From contig NZ_AP024269.1 in NCBI RefSeq assembly GCF_016629525.1, positions 1,612,001 through 1,676,000 on the forward strand: DNA of 64,000 bases. The letters run 5' to 3'. A program made the position numbers and the translations under genes. The notes beneath the pieces were generated by a model, which had not been told where the DNA came from, did not search any database, and saw only the letters and a list, made by a program, of their open reading frames with translations. Position 1 is the first letter of the stretch; each line of letters starts with the position of its first letter. Below are positions 47,436-56,058 of this stretch, in pieces. The stretch comes from Kaistia sp. 32K (GTDB lineage: Bacteria; Pseudomonadota; Alphaproteobacteria; Rhizobiales; Kaistiaceae).

Positions 47436-48002
47436 ATGCAATCGCCGCGCAGCAACCAGGACCGCACCGAGAAGACCCGCGCCGCGCTGATCGCGGCGGC
47501 GCGCGCGCTGTTCGTCGACAAGGGCTATGCAGAGACGGCGACGCCGGAAATCGTCGCGGCGGCCGGCATCACGCGCGGCGCGCTCTATCACCATTTTCGC
47601 GACAAGCGGGACCTGTTCCGGGCGGTGGCGGAGGAGGAGGCGAGGGCCGTGGTGGTTGGGATCGAGGCCTCAACGCCCGAGGTCGAAAAGCCGCTCGACG
47701 CGCTCCTTGCCGGCAGTCGCGCCTATCTCGACGCCATGGCCGCGCCGGGCCGGACGCGGCTGCTGCTGATCGAGGCGCCGGCCGTGCTCGGCCTCGCCGA
47801 GACGCGCGCGCTCGACGAGGCGCATGCGGCGCGCACGCTCCGGGAAGGGCTCGCCGCGCTCGGCGTCGCGGAAGAAGCGGAGGCGCTCGGCGACCTGCTC
47901 TCGGCCGCCTTCGACCGGGCCGCGCTCGCGCTCGACGCCGGCGGCGATCGTGCGGCCTATGAAGCGGCGCTTTCGCTACTTATAAGGCGTCTGGTGTCGT
48001 GA
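47436..48002 (+). CDS. TetR-family transcriptional regulator
   Basis: 188 aa from the ATG at 47436 (MQSPRSNQDRTEKTRAALIAAARALFVDKGYAETATPEIVAAAGITRGALYHHFRDKRDLFRAV). The TetR helix-turn-helix covers about residues 14-57; the C-terminal ligand domain follows. No Shine-Dalgarno is visible because the operator abuts the ATG, so the message may be leaderless; an in-frame ATG at 47403 is an alternative. Two palindromes directly upstream are presumably its binding sites, controlling itself and the divergent VOC gene. nudK follows 54 bases later. Confidence 0.92.
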   Translation: MQSPRSNQDRTEKTRAALIAAARALFVDKGYAETATPEIVAAAGITRGALYHHFRDKRDLFRAVAEEEARAVVVGIEASTPEVEKPLDALLAGSRAYLDAMAAPGRTRLLLIEAPAVLGLAETRALDEAHAARTLREGLAALGVAEEAEALGDLLSAAFDRAALALDAGGDRAAYEAALSLLIRRLVS

Positions 48003-48056
48003 CGCGCTTTGTCCGGGCGGGAAGCCCGGCGGGCTGACAGGCAGGAAAGATCTCAG

Positions 48057-48653
48057 ATGAGCGATTGGAAGGACCGGGTCCGGGAGCGCGAACGCGTATT
48101 GCTCTCCGACAATTGGGGCCGGCTGCACAAGAACGTCTTCGACTATCGCCGCTCGGACGGCACCTGGCAGGAACAGGTCCGCGAGACCTATGACCGCGGT
48201 GACGGCGCGGCGGTGCTTCCCTACGATCCGGATCGCGGCACGATCCTGCTGATCCGCCAGTTCCGCTATCCGGCCTTTGTGCGCGGCCATGAGGAGCCGT
48301 TGATCGAGGCCTGCGCCGGCCTGCTCGACGCCGACGATCCCGTCACCTGCATCCGGAAGGAAGCCGAGGAGGAACTGGGCGTCCAGCTCGAGGCGCCGCG
48401 CCGCGTCATGGTTTCGTTCATGTCGCCCGGCAGCGTCGTCGAGCAGCTGCACCTCTTCGTCGCCCGCTACCAGCCCGGCGACCGCATCGGCGATGGCGGC
48501 GGCCATGTCGACGAGGGCGAGGACATCGAGGTGCTGGAGCTTGCCTTCGACGAGGCGCTCGCCATGGTCGACGACGGCCGTATCTGCGACGCCAAGACGA
48601 TCATGTTGATCCAGTACGCGGCGCTGAAGGGCCTGCTGAAGGGCGGGTCGTAG
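48057..48653 (+). CDS. nudK: GDP-mannose pyrophosphatase NudK (Nudix hydrolase)
   Basis: 198 aa; CAGGAAAG precedes the ATG at 48057. The Nudix region reads EACAGLLDADDPVTCIRKEAEEELGV, very like the NudK subfamily (AGLLDxD..P..CIRKEA.EE.G) rather than the classical box; a Lys replaces the usual Arg before the first Glu. The tail MVDDGRICDAKTIMLIQYAALKGLL is also subfamily-specific. NudK hydrolyses GDP-mannose and related nucleotide sugars to sugar phosphate and GMP. A decayed copy of the C-terminus lies about 1.3 kb downstream at 49982-50077. Confidence 0.92.
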   Translation: MSDWKDRVRERERVLLSDNWGRLHKNVFDYRRSDGTWQEQVRETYDRGDGAAVLPYDPDRGTILLIRQFRYPAFVRGHEEPLIEACAGLLDADDPVTCIRKEAEEELGVQLEAPRRVMVSFMSPGSVVEQLHLFVARYQPGDRIGDGGGHVDEGEDIEVLELAFDEALAMVDDGRICDAKTIMLIQYAALKGLLKGGS

Positions 48654-48675
48654 CGCGGCCCGGACCGGCGACGCC

Positions 48676-49131
48676 TCAGGACTTCCCGGCGGCGTCATAA
48701 TCCCGGCGGCTGGCGCGGATCGCCTCGTGATGCGCGCTCGCCCAGCCGGTCAGCACCTTCATCGGCTCGGCCAGCGAATGGCCGAGTTCGGTCAGCGCGT
48801 ATTCGACCTGCGGCGGCGTGGTCGGGAAGACCTGCCGGCTGACCAGGCCGTCGCGCTCCAGGCTGCGCAGCGTCACCGTCAGCATGCGCTGCGAAATGCC
48901 GGCGACGGCGCGCTTCAGCGCGTTGAAGCGCTGCGGTCCCGTCGTCAGCTGCAGCACGGTCAGATAGCTCCAGGCATCGCCCAGTCGGTCCAGCACGTCG
49001 CGGACGGGGCATTCCTCGGCGGGAAGCACCGTCATGCCGGCGAACGGACCGTTCACCAGCGGCGCTCCAATCGCCTTTCCCGCCGCCGGCGACGCAGCGA
49101 TGAAATCCCGCGCTTCCGCCATTTCGTTCAT
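48676..49131 (-). CDS. HxlR-family transcriptional regulator
   Basis: 151 aa from the ATG at 49131 with AAGGA upstream. The winged-helix HxlR domain starts at [60 protein letters not shown]41 at the start of the domain is the redox- or electrophile-sensing cysteine position of the HxlR/YodB/QorR group. It is divergent from an NAD(P)H-binding reductase gene, with a perfect palindrome between them, the standard QorR/YybR layout. Function: probably repressor of the neighbour in response to quinones or aldehydes (inference). Confidence 0.93.
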   Translation of the reverse strand: MNEMAEARDFIAASPAAGKAIGAPLVNGPFAGMTVLPAEECPVRDVLDRLGDAWSYLTVLQLTTGPQRFNALKRAVAGISQRMLTVTLRSLERDGLVSRQVFPTTPPQVEYALTELGHSLAEPMKVLTGWASAHHEAIRASRRDYDAAGKS

Positions 49132-49222
49132 GGTTCGGCTTCCTTCTGGCGGCGAGGTGGTTCCCTCGCTGTGCCCTGGTTCAGGGGAGATGCGTCCTTC
49201 CCGGATGCAAGTCAAGCGCCTA

Positions 49223-49237
49223 GTTACGGATCGTAAC
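49223..49237. promoter_or_regulatory. Candidate HxlR operator
   Basis: GTTACG-GAT-CGTAAC, a perfect 6-bp inverted repeat with three-base spacer, lies between the divergent HxlR and reductase genes. The GTTAC..GTAAC form is the usual HxlR/QorR site type. Confidence 0.8.
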
Positions 49238-49297
49238 CGCGCGGATGCGGCAAGGGCAGGCGGGATCGTTCGCCGTTCCAGGAAAAGGACTTCAAGA

Positions 49298-49942
49298 ATG
49301 AAGATCGCAGTCATCGGTGCGACGGGCTTCGTGGGCTCGGCCGTGGTCGCGGAAGCGCTGGCGCGCGGCCATCAGGTGGGCGCGATCGCCCGCCATCCGG
49401 AAAAGCTCGCCGAGGCGCCGGGCCTGACCCGGATCGTGGGCGACGTGCGCGACGCCGACCGGGTCGCCGCGCTGGTCGCCGGCTACGACTATGTCGTCAG
49501 CGCCTACAATCCCGGCTGGACCAATCCGGATATCTATAACGAGTATCTGCTTGGCGCGGCGGCGATCGTCGCCGGCGTGAAGAAGGCCGGCCTGCCGCTG
49601 CTCGTCGTCGGCGGCGCCGGCAGCCTCGAAGTGGCGCCGGGCGTGCAGGCGGTCGACCTGCCGGAATTCCCGGAGACCTGGAAGCCCGGCGCGCTCGCGG
49701 CCCGCGACGGCCTGAACGAGATCCGCAAGGAAACCGAACTCGACTGGACCTTCCTGTCGCCGGCCGCCTTCCTGGAACACGACACGCCGCGCACCGGCCG
49801 CTACCGCCTCGGCGGCGACAATCCGGTCGTCGATCCGGCGACGGGCACGGCGCATATCTCGATCGGCGATCTCGCCGTCGCTGTTCTCGACGAGGCGGAA
49901 GCGCGCAAACACAAGCACCGCCGCTTCACCGTCGGCGTATGA
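49298..49942 (+). CDS. NAD(P)H-binding short-chain oxidoreductase (YwnB/NmrA-like)
   Basis: 214 aa. It begins with an atypical-SDR Rossmann motif, [37 protein letters not shown], and continues [56 protein letters not shown]. This matches the YwnB/YhfK group of NAD(P)-dependent reductases, often regulated by HxlR proteins. AGGAAAAGGA lies upstream. A perfect 11-bp hairpin (49956-49966 with 49970-49980) follows the stop. Confidence 0.92.
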   Translation: MKIAVIGATGFVGSAVVAEALARGHQVGAIARHPEKLAEAPGLTRIVGDVRDADRVAALVAGYDYVVSAYNPGWTNPDIYNEYLLGAAAIVAGVKKAGLPLLVVGGAGSLEVAPGVQAVDLPEFPETWKPGALAARDGLNEIRKETELDWTFLSPAAFLEHDTPRTGRYRLGGDNPVVDPATGTAHISIGDLAVAVLDEAEARKHKHRRFTVGV

Positions 49943-49955
49943 CGCCAATCGAGAA

Positions 49956-49980
49956 GCCGCCCGGATCCGATCCGGGCGGC
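49956..49980 (+). terminator. Terminator-like hairpin after the reductase gene
   Basis: GCCGCCCGGAT (49956-49966) pairs perfectly with ATCCGGGCGGC (49970-49980) around CCG. No T-run follows; the nudK remnant begins right after it. Confidence 0.6.
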
Positions 49981-49981
49981 C

Positions 49982-50077
49982 GAGGCGTTCGCCAGGGTCG
50001 ACGACGGCCGCCTCTGCGACGCCAAGACGATCCCGCTGATCCCGTTTGCCGCGCTGAAGGGGCTGCCGACCGCGTAG
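49982..50077 (+). pseudogene. Decayed nudK C-terminal fragment
   Basis: The frame reads EAFARVDDGRLCDAKTIPLIPFAALKGLPTA then TAG. Over 28 residues it matches the NudK C-terminus (EALAMVDDGRICDAKTI..AALKGL) at 22 positions. Nothing upstream in frame continues the gene; a hairpin belonging to the reductase gene abuts the left edge. It is a remnant of a second nudK copy, not a functional gene. The rest of the gap to 50177 shows no gene. Confidence 0.8.
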
Positions 50078-50177
50078 GATGGCTGGTCGAGCCGTCGGCC
50101 ATCTGCTTTCATGGAGTAGTAAGGGAATCATTCGATCGCCTATCGGTAAGGCTGCGCCCTCAATAGCATCAGGTGAA

Positions 50178-51623
50178 ATGCACCGCCTCATTCTCGCATT
50201 TCGACGATTGGGTGGTGTCATCGGTGTCCTGTTGCCGGTCCAGGGCGCGTTGGCGGCAGACCGGCTGGTTCTGTTCGACGCCGACGGCTTCGAGGTCCGC
50301 GCCCATCTGCAGATCGGCGGCAACGCCGTCTTCGAGCGCAATCTGTTCTGGAATCTCGCCGAGACGGTCGCGCCAGCCGTCGGCTTCGACGCGAACACCG
50401 ACTGGCTCGAGGGCTATGTCATGCCCGGCCTCAGCTTTTCCAAGGAGATCGGCGACGCGTTGACGGCCTATGGCAAGGTTTCGATGGTGGCTTCGGGGAC
50501 GCTTGGAATCGATGCCTTCGACGTGGGAGGCACGGGACGCATCACCCTCGAGGACGGCTATCTCGGCCTCCGCTCGCGGGATACGAGTGGCGCGGTGCCC
50601 TGGTTCGACGTCTCGCTCGGTCCGCGCGACTACAAGGCCGGCACCGGCATGCTGATCGCCAATGGCGGCGCCAACGGCTTCGAGCGCGGTGCCTTGAAAC
50701 TTGGCCCGCGCGACGCCTGGGAGAGGGCGGCGCTCGCCCGGTTTGGCTTCAACGGGTTCACGGCGACGGGGTTCTATATCGAGCCCAACGAACTGCCGCG
50801 CAATCCGACCAACACGCAGATCGTCGGCGGCGATTTCCGCTATGATGGCCCCTCGGACACCTACGCCGGCGCCACGATCGGCTACGTCCCGACGTCGACG
50901 GCGCCCTATCCCAAGGCGGCGCCCGGCGGGATCGGGGTTCCCACGATCCTTTCCGATGGCCGCGACGGTCTGAAGTTCGTCAATCTCTATGGCCGCGCCT
51001 TGCCCTTCGAGGGCAAGCTCGAAAATCTCTTCGTCAGCGGCGATTTCGCCTATGAGTGGAACGAGCGCATCGACATGCGGGCCTGGGGCGGCAGGGCCCA
51101 GATCGGCTATACGTTCGCCAGCCTCGGCTGGACCCCGGTTCTGACTTACACCTATCAGACCTTTTCCGGCGACGACCCCTCGACGCCCGCGCTCGAGCGC
51201 TTCGATCCACTCTACTACCAGGGCACGCCGAGCGCCTGGTCTACGGGCTCGAAGTCTTCGATGGTCTTCATCAACTCGAACGTCAACGCGCATCAGCTCA
51301 GCTTGAGCGTCCAGCCGACGCCGCGCGACACGCTCACGTTTCGCTATGCCTATATCGACGCCAACCAGCTGCAGAGCCCGATCCAGTTCGGCCAGGCGAC
51401 GCGGCTCGAATTCGCCAACGGCGTCTCCGACCCGGTCGCCGGCGTGACCGAGCGCCACCTCGCGGACGACGTCTATCTCGAATATATCCGCGCGATCACG
51501 CCCAGCACCTATCTGGCGACCGGCATCAGCGCGTCCGTGCCGGGCGCAGGCATGAGGTCGATCCTCAGCGGTGACGCGCCGATCTGGTATGGCGGCTACG
51601 CCAATATCGTCAGCGATTTCTGA
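50178..51623 (+). CDS. Outer-membrane beta-barrel protein (alginate-export-like)
   Basis: 481 aa. The signal peptide (about residues 1-26, ending GALA) is followed by repeated amphipathic strands: GTGRITLEDGYLGLRSRD, YAYIDANQLQSPIQFGQATRLEF, VYLEYIRAITPSTYLATGISAS. The C-terminal residue is Phe (YANIVSDF), as in most outer-membrane barrels. The overall layout resembles the Alginate_exp family of porin-like barrels, but I cannot confirm the family. AGGTGA precedes the ATG. A terminator at 51671 closes the gene. Confidence 0.82.
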   Translation: MHRLILAFRRLGGVIGVLLPVQGALAADRLVLFDADGFEVRAHLQIGGNAVFERNLFWNLAETVAPAVGFDANTDWLEGYVMPGLSFSKEIGDALTAYGKVSMVASGTLGIDAFDVGGTGRITLEDGYLGLRSRDTSGAVPWFDVSLGPRDYKAGTGMLIANGGANGFERGALKLGPRDAWERAALARFGFNGFTATGFYIEPNELPRNPTNTQIVGGDFRYDGPSDTYAGATIGYVPTSTAPYPKAAPGGIGVPTILSDGRDGLKFVNLYGRALPFEGKLENLFVSGDFAYEWNERIDMRAWGGRAQIGYTFASLGWTPVLTYTYQTFSGDDPSTPALERFDPLYYQGTPSAWSTGSKSSMVFINSNVNAHQLSLSVQPTPRDTLTFRYAYIDANQLQSPIQFGQATRLEFANGVSDPVAGVTERHLADDVYLEYIRAITPSTYLATGISASVPGAGMRSILSGDAPIWYGGYANIVSDF

Positions 51624-51670
51624 GCGCGCGGCTCGGCTTAGCGCGGCGCGAAGCGGCGGACATGCCGAAA

Positions 51671-51703
51671 GGCCGTCCGGAAAGATCCGGACGGCCCGAT
51701 TTT
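51671..51703. terminator. Terminator between the barrel gene and mrp
   Basis: GGCCGTCCGGA (51671-51681) pairs perfectly with TCCGGACGGCC (51686-51696) around AAGA and is followed by CGATTTT. It lies between the ends of convergent genes and may serve both. Confidence 0.85.
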
Positions 51704-51720
51704 CTGAAGCGGGACTCGCC

Positions 51721-52890
51721 CTACTCGATGACGATGCTGGGCGCCTGCCTTGCGCCGGAGCCGCCCGAGACATTCGCCCAGATCTTCGCGGCGATGTCCT
51801 TGTAGACGCGGGCATGCGGGCCTTCCGGCGCCGTAGCGACGACCGGCCTGCCGCTGTCCGAGGTCTCGCGGATCACCATTTCGAGCGGCACTTCGCCGAG
51901 GAACGGCACGCCGAGCCGCTCGGCTTCGCGCTTGGCGCCGCCATGGCCGAAGATGTCGTAGCGGGCGCCGGTGTCGGGGGCGATGAAATAGCTCATGTTC
52001 TCGACGATGCCGAGCACCGGCACGTCGACCTTGCGGAACATGGCGAGGCCCTTGCGCGCATCGATCAGCGCCAGGTCCTGCGGTGTCGAGACGATGACGG
52101 CGCCGGCGAGCGGCACCTGCTGCGCCATGGTCAATTGCGCGTCGCCGGTGCCGGGCGGCATGTCGACGACCAGCACGTCGAGCGGCGCCCAGGCGACCTC
52201 GCGCAGCATCTGCGTGATCGCCGACATCACCATCGGCCCGCGCCAGATCATCGGCGTCTCTTCCTCGACGAGGAAGCCCATCGACATCGTCTTCAGCCCG
52301 TAGGCCTCCATCGGCTTCAGCGTCCTGCCCTCGATCGCTTCGGGCCGGCCGGAAAGGCCGAGCAGGCGCGGCACGGACGGACCGTAGATATCGGCGTCGA
52401 GCAGGCCGACCTTGAGCCCGTTGGCGAGAAGGCCGAGCGCGATGTTGACCGCGGTGGTCGACTTGCCGACGCCGCCCTTGCCGGAAGCGACGGCGATGAT
52501 CGCGCCGACGCCGGGAATTCCGGGCTTGGCGGAGGAGGTCGGCCGGGCCGGCGTCGGGCGCGGCGGGTGGGCGGCGGGCGATTCATGCGTATGCGCGTGC
52601 GCCGCCGGGCGGGGCGGTTGCGGCGCGGGGGCGCCGGCTTTCCGCTCGGCCGTCAGGATGACGAGCGTGCTCTCGACGCCCTCGAGCCCGCGCACGGCGG
52701 CGGCGGCCTTCTCGCGCAGCGGCTCCAGCTCATGCGCGCGCGCCGCGTCGACGGTGATCGAGAACATCACCTTGCCGCCATTGATGAGAATGTCCGAGAC
52801 GAGGCCGAGGCTGACGATGTCCCCGTTGCCGTCCGGACCTTCGACCGAGCGCAGCCGCTCGAGAATGGCGTGTCTGTCGAGGGCGGTCAT
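51721..52890 (-). CDS. apbC: Mrp/ApbC-family iron-sulfur carrier ATPase
   Basis: 389 aa. An N-terminal MIP18/DUF59-like domain (about 1-90) and a Pro/His-rich linker precede the P-loop ATPase (ASGKGGVGKSTTAVNIALGL, deviant Walker A with the signature Lys). Later motifs are VDMPPGTGDAQLT and ENMSYFIAPDTGARYDIFGHGG. In most Mrp proteins this last stretch carries a C-x-x-C pair that holds the bridging Fe-S cluster; here it is A-P-D-T, the form common in Hyphomicrobiales. Role: transfer of Fe-S clusters to target enzymes in the cytosol. Confidence 0.94.
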   Translation of the reverse strand: MTALDRHAILERLRSVEGPDGNGDIVSLGLVSDILINGGKVMFSITVDAARAHELEPLREKAAAAVRGLEGVESTLVILTAERKAGAPAPQPPRPAAHAHTHESPAAHPPRPTPARPTSSAKPGIPGVGAIIAVASGKGGVGKSTTAVNIALGLLANGLKVGLLDADIYGPSVPRLLGLSGRPEAIEGRTLKPMEAYGLKTMSMGFLVEEETPMIWRGPMVMSAITQMLREVAWAPLDVLVVDMPPGTGDAQLTMAQQVPLAGAVIVSTPQDLALIDARKGLAMFRKVDVPVLGIVENMSYFIAPDTGARYDIFGHGGAKREAERLGVPFLGEVPLEMVIRETSDSGRPVVATAPEGPHARVYKDIAAKIWANVSGGSGARQAPSIVIE

Positions 52891-53468
52891 GGCAGGCGGT
52901 ATTCCTTGTTGTGGCGTTGACGGGCGACCTTAGTCCATCAGGGCCGCCAAGGGGTATCGGATTCAGGCGGATCCCCCGCGCGCGAAACGGCGCAGGCCGG
53001 CCGCAATGCGGTCCGAGGATTCGGGCGCGAATCCGGCGCCCGGATGGCGGGTGTGCGGAGAGGCAACAGCGGCGAAGATAGCTCGCCTTGCGCGACCGCG
53101 TTCGGGCAGGAATGCCGGAGAGGAACCGAAAGTCGTTTATTTTCAGCGCGTTGCGTTAACCGGCCTTGCCCCATCTATTACCAGAAACTTAACCACAACC
53201 GTCACACGGAAGACATTCGGTGTTGCATTTCTGTCATAGCGCCCGATCACGCTTTCGCTATGATCTGAGACACGGAATCACGAGATGAGATTCCGGTCGC
53301 AACTACCGGCCACCCTGGGGTGGGGGCCAACAAAAGTAGAAGCGGCTGAACGGGGATTAGGACGGACTTCGAACGAGCTGACGAGAAGGGGTGATCCTAA
53401 CGGGTCTACTCGGCAGCGACGAGAAGAATGAAATACTCTCCTGGTTTTACCTTTTTGGAGGTCAGGAT
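52891..53468. other. Long leader/intergenic region upstream of the porin gene
   Basis: This 578-base stretch holds no recognisable gene. It contains a CCACCC-TG-GGGTGG hairpin (53310-53323) and an AT-richer part around 53150-53240 that probably includes the promoter. The long untranslated region before the porin may be regulatory; I cannot assign a riboswitch. Confidence 0.4.
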
Positions 53469-54788
53469 ATGAACTTTAAGACCCTTCTCCTCGGCTCTGC
53501 AGCAGCCATGATCATGGCTGGCGGCGCTCAGGCGGCGGATCTCACGGTCGCCGAGCCGGTCGACTACGTGAAGGTCTGCGACGCTTTCGGCACGGGCTTC
53601 TTCTATTCGCCGGGCACGGACACCTGCATCAAGGTCGGCGGCTACCTGAAGTTCGGTACCTCCTTCGGTGATCGTTCGGGCGCGCCCTTCGTTGGCACGT
53701 TCAACAACATCTACACGAACAGCAACTGGGGCAACTTCTACACGGAAGCTTCGATCCAGCTGACGGCTTCGTCGGTCACCGAATACGGTAACCTGACCGG
53801 CTTCATCGACTACCGCGCCAAGACCGGCAACGTCCGCGGCACGGGCGACGTCACCGACTATATCAACTCGGCGACAAACTCCGCCTACGTCGACAGCGCC
53901 TACCTTGAGCTCGGACCGCTCAAGGCTGGTTACTTCACCTCGCTGTTCGATTTCGGCCGCGGTTACAACGACACCGGCATGTTCGGTTCGGACTCGACCA
54001 CCGATCACATCCAGCTGACCTATGCCGTCAACGGCTTCGGTCTGGCGGTCTCGGTGGAAGACGCGCGTGATCGCAACGCCTTCGGCCAGGTCAATGGTCC
54101 GCTGGATCCCAACTTCCCGCTTATCGATAACTACTCGGGCGGTCAGGACAACATCCCGGATATCGTCGGTGCCGTCACCTACGCTTCGGGCATCTTCTCG
54201 GCCAAGGTCGCCGCTGCCTGGACCCATCAGGCAGTCAGCATCGACTACAGCCGCGCCGGCACTCCTGCCGATCCGTTTACCATCGACGCTAAGGACGGCT
54301 GGGCCGTCGGCGGCGGTCTCGAGATCGCGCTCGACAACTTCTCGGCTGGCGACCGCTTCTTCGTGTCGGCTGCCTACGGCGACAACGCCAACTCCTACAC
54401 CGGTCTTGCCGGCGGCACCTCGGTGTCCGGCTTCGTCGGTCCGGTCCTGAGCTATGACTTCGCGTCGGCGCCGGGCACCAGCTGGAGCGCGCTGGCTTCG
54501 TACAAGCACGTTTGGACCCCGCAGCTGTGGTCGTCGCTCTCGGGCGGCTATGCCAACTTCAGCGGCCGTGATGAACTCGATGGCGGCGACGTCGACGCCT
54601 GGCGCGCTGGCTTCACCACCGCCTACACGCCGGTCAAGGGTCTCGACATCGTCGGCGACGTCTTCTACACGGACGTCAAGGTCAAGAACGACAATCCGAA
54701 CCTCGGCAACCCGAGCGCCAACGTCCCCGTTGGCGATCGTGACGGCAGCGGTTGGACGTTCAACCTGTTCCTGAAGCGCTCCTGGTAA
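53469..54788 (+). CDS. Porin, Omp2b/Porin_2 family
   Basis: 439 aa; GGAGGTCAGGAT lies before the ATG. The signal peptide (residues 1-22) ends AQA. The mature N-terminus has the two conserved Cys of this family (VKVCDAFGTGFFYSPGTDTCIKVGGYLKFG), typical of Brucella Omp2b and rhizobial RopA-type porins. Beta strands continue to the C-terminal aromatic-rich end (FNLFLKRSW). Codon use is highly biased with preferred C/G-ending codons, as expected for an abundant protein. It is a general diffusion channel of the outer membrane. A strong terminator follows at 54816. Confidence 0.95.
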   Translation: MNFKTLLLGSAAAMIMAGGAQAADLTVAEPVDYVKVCDAFGTGFFYSPGTDTCIKVGGYLKFGTSFGDRSGAPFVGTFNNIYTNSNWGNFYTEASIQLTASSVTEYGNLTGFIDYRAKTGNVRGTGDVTDYINSATNSAYVDSAYLELGPLKAGYFTSLFDFGRGYNDTGMFGSDSTTDHIQLTYAVNGFGLAVSVEDARDRNAFGQVNGPLDPNFPLIDNYSGGQDNIPDIVGAVTYASGIFSAKVAAAWTHQAVSIDYSRAGTPADPFTIDAKDGWAVGGGLEIALDNFSAGDRFFVSAAYGDNANSYTGLAGGTSVSGFVGPVLSYDFASAPGTSWSALASYKHVWTPQLWSSLSGGYANFSGRDELDGGDVDAWRAGFTTAYTPVKGLDIVGDVFYTDVKVKNDNPNLGNPSANVPVGDRDGSGWTFNLFLKRSW

Positions 54789-54815
54789 TCCCAGGGTTAG
54801 CTTAGCTATCGAAGG

Positions 54816-54846
54816 CCCGGCGGAGCGATCCGCCGGGCTTTTTCGT
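54816..54846 (+). terminator. Terminator after the porin gene
   Basis: GCCCGGCGGA (54816-54825) pairs perfectly with TCCGCCGGGC (54830-54839) around GCGA and is followed by TTTTTT. Confidence 0.93.
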
Positions 54847-55021
54847 TTTTGGCTGTTGAAAGTCGAGCGCCTGCACGCCGGTAGGTGCTCATCGAGCGGC
54901 TTGTTGTGTGGCCGCTTGCGGGGTGCCGGATATCCTGTCCATCACTGCGGGCGTGGGGACCCGCGTTGTTCGACCGTTCTGCGCGGGTGACGGCCTTTGT
55001 CCCGCGCTTTAGAATGCCCGG

Positions 55022-55774
55022 ATGGAATGGACCGATCAGGGCCTGGTACTGGGCGTACGGCAGCATGGCGAGACGAGCGTCGTTCTCGAGCTGATGACGG
55101 CCGGGCGCGGCCGGCATCTCGGCCTGGTGCGCGGCGGCCGTTCGCGCCGGCTGGCGCCGGTGCTGCAGCCGGGCAATACAGTGCAGGCGATCTGGCGCGC
55201 CCGTCTCGACGAGCATCTCGGCATCTTCACGATCGAGCCGGTGACGAGCCGCGCCGCGCGGCTGATCGGCGATTCCGGCACGCTTTTCGCGCTGCAGACG
55301 CTGACCGGCCACCTTCGCCTGCTCGCCGAGCGCGAGCCGCATCCGGCCCTCCACGGCGCGGTCGAGGCGGTGCTCGATGCGGTCGCCGCGGCGGAGCAGC
55401 CGCAATGGTTCGATTTCGCCACCTTCATCGCCCGGTTCGAGCTGATCCTGCTCGAGGAACTGGGCTACGGGCTGGATCTATCGACCTGCGCCGCCACCGG
55501 CGCGCGGGAGGAGCTGCTCTATGTCTCGCCGAAATCCGGCCGGGCCGTCAGCCGGGCAGGGGCGGCGGGCTATGAGGAGCGGTTGTTGCCGCTCGCGCCG
55601 TTCCTGACCGGCGGACCGTCGAACGGCGCGCCGGAGGAGCTGCGCGATGCGTTCCGCCTGACCGGGCATTTCCTGTCGAAGCATATCTACGGCCCGCGCG
55701 GACTGCGCGAGCCGACGGCTCGCACGGAACTCCTGACGCAGCTCGACCGGCTGATTTCCGTTCAGGCCGTCTGA
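55022..55774 (+). CDS. recO: DNA repair protein RecO
   Basis: 250 aa. RecO works with RecF and RecR to load RecA at gaps. The N-terminal OB fold (MEWTDQGLVLGVRQHGETSVVLELMTAGRGRHLGLVRGGRSRRL) and the central helical domain (FDFATFIARFELILLEELGYGLDLSTCAATGAREELLYVSPKSGRAVSRAGA) match alphaproteobacterial RecO. The usual zinc-cysteine pattern is reduced, as in this class. Length is typical. Both sides are bordered by intergenic repeats or terminators, so it is probably transcribed alone or from a promoter not visible to me. Confidence 0.93.
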   Translation: MEWTDQGLVLGVRQHGETSVVLELMTAGRGRHLGLVRGGRSRRLAPVLQPGNTVQAIWRARLDEHLGIFTIEPVTSRAARLIGDSGTLFALQTLTGHLRLLAEREPHPALHGAVEAVLDAVAAAEQPQWFDFATFIARFELILLEELGYGLDLSTCAATGAREELLYVSPKSGRAVSRAGAAGYEERLLPLAPFLTGGPSNGAPEELRDAFRLTGHFLSKHIYGPRGLREPTARTELLTQLDRLISVQAV

Positions 55775-55858
55775 GAACCGGGCCATAATTCGAAATTAGG
55801 CCTGGGGTAGCAGGGCCTGTTGTCCAAACCTCGAGCCCTCTGGACCAGCTCCGACCTC

Positions 55859-56020
55859 GTCCTGAGGTGCTTCGCGGAGCGAAGCCTCGAAGGAGGCTCC
55901 AGCGGAGTACTTCTGTTTGCGGACGAAGTCCGTCGAAATCCGACCCGCAGTCTGCAGCCTGGGAGTTTCTCTGGACCCTCCTTCGAGGCCCGGCTTCGCC
56001 GGGCACCTCAGGATGATGGT
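55859..56020. repeat. Inverted pair of CCTGAGGTGC-family repeats
   Basis: The left arm (55859-55900) reads GTCCTGAGGTGC..CCTCGAAGGAGG; the right arm (55974-56020) is its inverse ending CACCTCAGGATGATGG. Same family as at 37481 and 44887. It fills most of the gap between recO and the convergent small gene. Confidence 0.75.
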
Positions 56021-56058
56021 CGAGTTCTACCCGACAGGATCGTACCAAACGCCCTTGA

